64,000 nt of DNA from Cyprinodon diabolis (lineage: Eukaryota > Chordata > Actinopteri > Cyprinodontiformes > Cyprinodontidae): assembly GCA_030533445.1 (NCBI GenBank), contig CM060081.1, positions 20,319,611 to 20,383,610 on the forward strand, in the 5' to 3' direction. The notes below the pieces were generated by a model that searched no databases, had not been told where the DNA came from, and worked only from the letters and a program-made list of their open reading frames with translations. A program made the translations under genes and the position numbers. This document shows positions 58,952 through 64,000 of this stretch, piece by piece. Within the stretch, counting starts at the first letter, position 1; the number at the start of each line of letters is the position of its first letter.

Positions 58952-60870
58952 GGAGTCTGATGGGCCATCCAAGATCTGAAAAAACTCCTGATTTATTGTT
59001 GCCTGAAACCCTCTTTTTCTCTAACCAGAATCTCACATTATCAGCATTCATCGACTCTGGGTGTGAGAGAAATCTCATTGATTCTGAACTGGTCCAGCAG
59101 TTAAGGATTGAGACTGTTCCTTTAACTAAACCTCTCAGAGTATCGGCAATTGATGGAAAGAAGCTTCACCAAGTTACTCATCAGACGCAACCTTTAGAAC
59201 TTCTTATCTCAGGAAACTACCGTGAGACGCTAACAGTTTTTGTTTTTCCCTCAGCATGCTCTCCTCTGGTGCTAGGTTTCGAGTGGTTGGAACGTCACAG
59301 ATGGACTCACCTGACCTCACTTCTGTTCCTCCCGAGTATCATGATCTGGCACCAGTCTTCAGTAAGGTCAGTGCGACGTCTCTTCCACCTCACAGACCAT
59401 ATGACTGCGCCATTGATTTATTACCAGGAGCCCCCCTTCCCAGCAGTAGACTATTTAACATCTCCAAACCAGAACGTGAAACTATGGAGAAGTATATCAA
59501 TGAGTCTCTAGCCGCTGGAATTATTCGTCCATCTTCATCTCCTCTCGGTGCTGGTTTCTTTTTTGTGGGAAAAAAAGGACGGTTCCCTCCGACCCTGTAT
59601 TGACTACAGAGGCCTGAATCAGATAACCGTCAAAAATAAGTATCCCCTACCATTACTGGCATCAGCTTTTGAACCTGTTCAAGGTGCAACAGTGTTCACC
59701 AAACTCGATTTAAAAACGCCTATCATCTTCTTAGAATAAGAGAAGGGGATGAATGGAAGACAGCATTTAAGACCCCCATAGGCCAGTTTGAATACCTGGT
59801 CATGCCTTTTGGTCTTACTAACACTCCTGCTTGCTTCCAGGCTCTAGTCAATGATGTCCTCAGAGATTTTTTGAATGTTTTTGTTTTTGTATACATCAAT
59901 GATATTTTGATCTACTCCAAGAACCTCTCAGACCACAAGAAACATGTTCGACTAGTTCTTCAGAGACTACTGGAAAACAAACTCTTTGTGAAAGCTGAAA
60001 AATGTGAATTTCACCAACCATCTGTCACTTTTCTAGGGTTTTTGCTCGAAGGCGGGCAGGTGAAGCCATCCGAAGACAAAATCAAGGCAGTTTTGGACTG
60101 GCCGACACCTGAAAACCGTAAGCACCTCCAGAGGTTTCTTGGGTTTGCAAATTTCTACAGGCGTTTTATAAGAAATTATAGTCAGACAGCTCTACCCCTC
60201 ACAGCTCTGACTTCTGTGAAGAAGACATTCCAATGGACATCTGAAGCCGAAAATGCCTTTAATGAACTGAGGAATCTGTTTTCCAGGGCACCCATCCTCA
60301 TCCAACCTGATCCCTCTAAACAGTTTGTTCTAGAGGTGGACGCATCTGACTCCGGTGTTGGAGCAGTTCTATCTCAACAGTCTGACTCTAACCAGAAAAT
60401 TCACCCTTGTGCCTTTTTTTCACGTAGACTCTCTCCGGCAGAGCAAAATTATGATGTCGGAGACCGAGAACTTCTTGCCATCAAACTCGCCCTGGAGGAG
60501 TGGAGACATTGGCTCGAGGGGGCTGAGCATCCAGTATTGGTGTGGACAGACCACAAAAACCTGGCTTATCTTCAATCGGCTAAATGATCCAACCCACGTC
60601 ATTCCAGATGGTCTCTCTTTTTCTCTCGCTTCAATCTTATCATTTCTTACACACCTGGTTCCAAGAACGTCAAGCCCGACTCTCTCTCTCGTCTGTACTC
60701 CACTGATCAACCTGAGACACCTGAACCTGTTCTCCCTGCCTCATGCATGATTGGAGTCGTTTCCTGGGAGATCACAGATCTCATCAACTCTGCCCTGACC
60801 TCTGAACCTGACCCAGGTAACGGTCCTCCAAACAAAACTTATGTTCCATCTTCCGTCAGATCCCCTTATC
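58921..60870 (+). pseudogene. pol: pol: protease, reverse transcriptase, RNase H; broken
   Basis: The protease motif FIDSGCERNLID is at ~59046-59081, in the -1 frame to gag. Between LGFEWLERH (~59270) and the reverse-transcriptase start ([11 protein letters not shown], ~59325) the spacer is shorter than usual and the frame changes, which suggests a deletion. Further shifts occur in the A-run at ~59570-59577 and in the A-run at 59712-59716. The RT core carries MPFGLTN (59802) and [10 protein letters not shown], where the first Asp of the usual YxDD active site is Asn (codon 59898-59900). RNase H has [11 protein letters not shown] and [18 protein letters not shown] at 60585-60587 interrupts its end, and a last frame change at ~60860 precedes integrase. 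Enzyme function is lost. Confidence 0.92.
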
Positions 60871-62151
60871 CATTGGATGCATGCAGCAAAATTCTCGGCC
60901 CATCCTGGAGTGAGCAGAACCATAGCCCTCATCTCTAGACGTTTTTGGTGGCCGTCTCTTCACAAAGACGTAAAGGAATACGTTCTGGCATGTTCCATCT
61001 GCGCCAGAAATAAGACTTCCCATCAACCACCTTCTGGTCTTCTGCATCCTCTACCTGTCCCTACCTGTCCTTGGTCCCACATCGCAGTTGATTTTGTCAC
61101 CGGTCTCCCGATTTCCAGAGGTATGTCCACCATTCTAACCATTGTCGACCGTTCTTCCAAGGCCTGTCATTTAATTCCTCTCAGGAAATTACCCACTGCG
61201 TTCCAAACTGCCCAACTTCTCGTGAAGCATGTTTTCCGTCTCCATGAGATACCCCAAGAGATCCTCTCCGATCGTGGCCCACAGTTCATCTCACAGGTCT
61301 GGAAAGCCTTCTGTTCAGCTCTGAATTGCAAGTCCTCTCTCACCTCTGGTTATCACCCTCAGACTAATGGGCAGACGGAGAGGATGAACCAACAACTTGA
61401 GTCCACTCTCCGCTGCCTAACCTCTAACAATCCGACTGACTGGAGTCAGTTTCTGACATGGATTGAATACGCCCACAATTCCCTGAGATCTGCTTCTACC
61501 GGTTTGTCCCCTTTCCAAGTCTCCATAGGTTATCAGCCACCACTTTTCCCTGCAGACGAGAGAGAGATCACGGTTAGATCAGTCCACCACCACATTCGCC
61601 GTTGTCAGCGTGTCTGGAGGGACACCATCGCCACCCTCAACCGCTCATCTGCCACCACAAAAAGGTTTGCTGATTCCAAACGGCGCCCCGCACCTGACTA
61701 TACCCTGGGCCAGGAGGTATGGCTTTCCACACGGGACATTCCTCTCAAAGCCATGTCTAGGAAGCTTTCACCTCGGTTCATCGGTCCATATAAAATTGCT
61801 CAGATTATCAATCCCTCTGCGGTCCGCCTGCACCTGCCTCCGTCCCTTCGTATCCACCCCACGTTTCATGTTTCTCAGATAAAACCTTTCATATCAAGCT
61901 CCTTGTGCCCACCATCCGACTCCCCTCCACCCGCCCTGGACATCGACGGCCATCCGGCCTACACAGTTCGCCGGATCGTGGACTCCCGTCGGCGAGGTCG
62001 CGGATGGCAGTACCTCATCGACTGGGAGGGCTATGGTCCGGAGGACCGCACCTGGGTTCCCGGCTCATACATCCTCGATCCGTCCCAGATCGAGGAGTAT
62101 GAGAGTTCCCTCCCGTCTACTTCCTCGGGACCGCCAAGAGGCGGTCATTGA
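60841..62151 (+). CDS. pol: pol integrase with C-terminal chromodomain, frame intact
   Basis: This part of Pol inserts the cDNA into the genome. Within the 436-codon open frame the HHCC zinc site is H14, H21, C51, C54. The catalytic triad is D84 (AVDFVTG), D144 (LSDRGPQF) and E180 (NGQTERMN), with 35 residues between the last two (DD35E). A chromodomain occupies ~374-421 ([11 protein letters not shown], then [19 protein letters not shown]), the module that steers chromovirus integration toward marked histones. It is not a separate gene: it lost its connection to RT through a one-base deletion near 60860, so it would not normally be translated. The stop at 62149 overlaps the polypurine tract. 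Confidence 0.9.
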   Translation: MFHLPSDPLIHWMHAAKFSAHPGVSRTIALISRRFWWPSLHKDVKEYVLACSICARNKTSHQPPSGLLHPLPVPTCPWSHIAVDFVTGLPISRGMSTILTIVDRSSKACHLIPLRKLPTAFQTAQLLVKHVFRLHEIPQEILSDRGPQFISQVWKAFCSALNCKSSLTSGYHPQTNGQTERMNQQLESTLRCLTSNNPTDWSQFLTWIEYAHNSLRSASTGLSPFQVSIGYQPPLFPADEREITVRSVHHHIRRCQRVWRDTIATLNRSSATTKRFADSKRRPAPDYTLGQEVWLSTRDIPLKAMSRKLSPRFIGPYKIAQIINPSAVRLHLPPSLRIHPTFHVSQIKPFISSSLCPPSDSPPPALDIDGHPAYTVRRIVDSRRRGRGWQYLIDWEGYGPEDRTWVPGSYILDPSQIEEYESSLPSTSSGPPRGGH

Positions 62152-62159
62152 GAGGGGGA
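62150..62159 (+). other. polypurine tract
   Basis: gagaggggga lies three bases before the 3' LTR, the plus-strand DNA priming site of LTR retrotransposons. Confidence 0.8.
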
Positions 62160-62162
62160 TAC

Positions 62163-62878
62163 TGTTGGGATCTGGAGATCTACCACCTTTCTCCAGCAGA
62201 GTGCGCTGTGGGTCTCCTGGGCTGGAGCCCTCCAGCACACCTGACGTTCATCAACCCATCAGGAGACCTGCCTTCATAAGCAGCAACCAGACCTTCCTTC
62301 GACGCCGGAGTGTTGACCTAGTTTGGTTAGCGAACCTGAGCCTCTGTTACCAGAAAGAATCTTTGTTATCTCATGAGAGAAACCTGATTCTAATCTGCCT
62401 CTGTCTTTGCTCACAGGAAACCTGTCTCAAGTCTGAAGCTCTGGATGAGCTTAACCTGCCTGCCAGCCCTGGTGAGCCAAACCTGAAGATTCCAATCTGG
62501 ATTCCTCCTGCTGCTCTCAGAGAAGAGCTGGAAACTCTGATCAAGGTCTGCCATTCATAAGTCAGAAGCTAGAGGCTGCTGCTGCTTGTGCACTCTGCTG
62601 AACCAACAGTCTCTGGACCCAACCGGTTCCCTCTCTCACAAGCAAAGCCTGGACTTCTTCAAGGTAGACTCAGAATTATCTAAAGACTCAATTAATCATT
62701 TGACTGCCTGGCTAATCAAACTGTCCGTCTCTGCAGACATCAGTGAACCCAACCCAGACCAGTACCTGAACCAGTTCATGTCTTTGTTTGAAAACCTTTT
62801 TCAATAAACTCTGTTAAACTTTTACTCAGCCTCAGTTTGTGTTCTGCATGTGGGTTTAGCTTTAAACCAATCATGACA
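62163..62878 (+). repeat. 3' LTR of gypsy chromovirus (716 bp)
   Basis: TGTTGGGATC to CATGACA, nearly identical to 57181-57895. The primer-complementary segment here carries an extra mismatch (ggagtgtt for gcagtgtt). The aataaa at 62803-62808 is the expected polyadenylation signal. Confidence 0.95.
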
Positions 62879-62883
62879 CTCTG
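62879..62883. repeat. right 5-bp target duplication of gypsy element
   Basis: ctctg, identical to 57176-57180. Confidence 0.95.
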
Positions 62884-63050
62884 GAAGGCTTTTAATGTCC
62901 TGCAGCACTGTACTACTACAGCACTTTTAATAGTATCTTGTATTTTTTTATGTCTTATGTATTGTTTTTATGGCTTTGTTGTAAAGCACTTTGGGTACCA
63001 TTTGGCTATTGTAAAGGGCTATACAAATGAATTTGATTTGACTTGATTTG
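62884..63050 (+). mobile_element. L2-type LINE 3' tail, right part
   Basis: gtaaagcactttgggtacca, then gggctatacaaatgaatttg followed by atttgacttgatttg, is the standard fish L2-like 3' end with its (ATTTG)-type tail. It continues the block at 57050-57175 across the gypsy insertion. Confidence 0.7.
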
Positions 63051-64000
63051 TTGCTGCATTTATTTTGTCAGGGAAAACTAATCCTGAGTCAGTTAAAAGT
63101 CAGGGAATTCTGAAATCATGTAAGACTGTGGAAACCCTGTATAAAATAACTATGTATAATGATTCTCTGGAATAGTCACATTATATCAATAGTATTATCT
63201 TGAATAAACATACTGTGACTCTAAAATAAGTTATTCATTTGTGACATTTACTTCTATCTTGTGATTTATCTTAACTTTTTAACCTGTCAAGTTTTTTTTA
63301 AATTATTTTTAACATTACAATTTATATTTTTCCAAACACACAACAGTTTAAAGCAAAGTTTAGTTTGAACAGAATGTGCAGGAAGGATTGAAAAGCATGT
63401 TAACACGGTAATGTAGGCTTGAGTTCATTATCTGACGCATGCATATACACATCAGGAACCTGTAAACTTAAAAAATACTGAATTACAAAAAACATCCGCT
63501 CTTCTTCAAGTAGAGAGCAGAGCCATCTAGGTAAGACTAATACACAACAGCTCTGAAAGGAACTTTGAGCTCCCCATACAAAATATATTAAATAATAATA
63601 GACGGAATGGTTAGTGCTACCTTAGTGCAGACTTTTGAACTAATTATTTTATTTTAATTTATTTTATTCATTTTTATTTCTAGTCATTTTTAATTTGGGT
63701 CGATGACATCACCATCCAACCAGACATTAGTGCAGCGCTCTTATATGAAGTTACTCCGAAACCTAATGGGTCATTCCTGTCCTAGCGCTGAATGTAGAAG
63801 CAGGCATGTTAACCTTATTTAGAGTGTATAATAATTGTTTTACAATATTTAGTAGTTCATCAGCCTCCCTGATCCTTAGATTTGGATGTTCCGTTACCCC
63901 TGGCAAGCCCATTGCATTTCCTGTCAACATCTTGCTATCCGGACTTAAAATAAAAGCATAGGTGAAACGTAACATTATCAATTCATGCTAAGTTTAGCTG
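63051..64000. other. no gene seen
   Basis: AT-rich sequence. The 72-codon minus frame at 63763-63981 includes a stretch (GLPGVTEHPNLRIREADELL) with no recognised family, and its status is open. Confidence 0.4.

Larger units (their letters stand above)
57181..62878 (+). mobile_element. full-length Ty3/gypsy chromovirus (Sushi/Tf1-like), defective
   Basis: The 5,698-bp element has two LTRs, exact 5-bp duplications ctctg, an intact gag, a damaged protease-RT-RNase H region, and an intact integrase frame ending in a chromodomain. The chromodomain and the gag type place it with vertebrate Sushi-like chromoviruses, the group from which mammalian RTL/PEG10-type genes derive. Pol damage (deletion, four frame changes, a nonsense codon, an altered RT active-site residue) makes it non-autonomous, although the LTRs are nearly identical. 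Confidence 0.95.

Noticed and set aside
63763..63981. 72-codon minus-strand open frame
   Set aside because: Not matched to any family I know and the window ends nearby; could be a TE scrap but cannot be supported.

Overview
The window reads as vertebrate, almost certainly teleost fish, nuclear DNA. It is AT-rich, has no operons or dense coding, carries long microsatellites, and is packed with transposable elements (TEs) of families typical of ray-finned fish. Examples are a Tc1 element with ~200-bp inverted repeats, a Sushi/Tf1-type gypsy chromovirus, Rex1-, L2- and RTE-like LINEs, hAT MITEs, Harbinger and Kolobok remnants, and tRNA-derived SINEs. I found no host protein-coding gene that I can name. 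The best host candidates are one 66-bp exon-like segment (54201-54266) and a possible non-coding first exon (~6700-7023), so this is probably an intron or a gene-poor intergenic block.

Layout. 1-2.6 kb: degraded repeats, an LTR fragment and a (GT)n(AT)n microsatellite. 3.15-5.94 kb: a complete-ended but broken BED-finger hAT element with 8-bp target duplications. 8.0-12.2 kb: two related solo LTRs, each with a perfect 5-bp target duplication, on either side of an apparently intact Tc1 element (8952-10563; uninterrupted 334-aa DD34E transposase). 17.7-19.9 kb: a nest in which an old L2-like LINE holds a hAT element, which holds a Harbinger-like sequence and a 5'-truncated I/Nimb-type LINE. 20.45-23.98 kb: a 3.5-kb element with CACTG termini and TAA duplications. 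It carries a decayed five-exon gene resembling fish C14orf93-like proteins, a palindromic hAT MITE with its own 8-bp duplication, a 28-bp tandem repeat and a Tc1 scrap. 24-37 kb: SINEs, two more LTR copies, and an 800-bp MITE flanked by TATA. 38.1-40.8 kb: a Rex1-like LINE, a second copy of the 1.2-kb LTR type, and an R2/R4-like LINE split by a 476-bp Harbinger-type element with TTA duplications. 42.47-43.27 kb: a deleted Kolobok-type element (TTAA) keeping a THAP zinc-finger exon. 43-57 kb: mostly non-repetitive, with no recognised gene. 57.18-62.88 kb: a young full-length gypsy chromovirus with near-identical LTRs, an intact gag, a pol broken by frameshifts, a stop and a deletion, and an intact integrase-chromodomain segment. 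It is inserted in an L2-type LINE tail.

The genes here do not form a pathway. They are independent mobile elements, and several can be ordered in time by nesting. Coordinates of element ends come from reading the TIRs/LTRs and flanking duplications directly. Family names come from recalled family features and should be checked against a repeat library.
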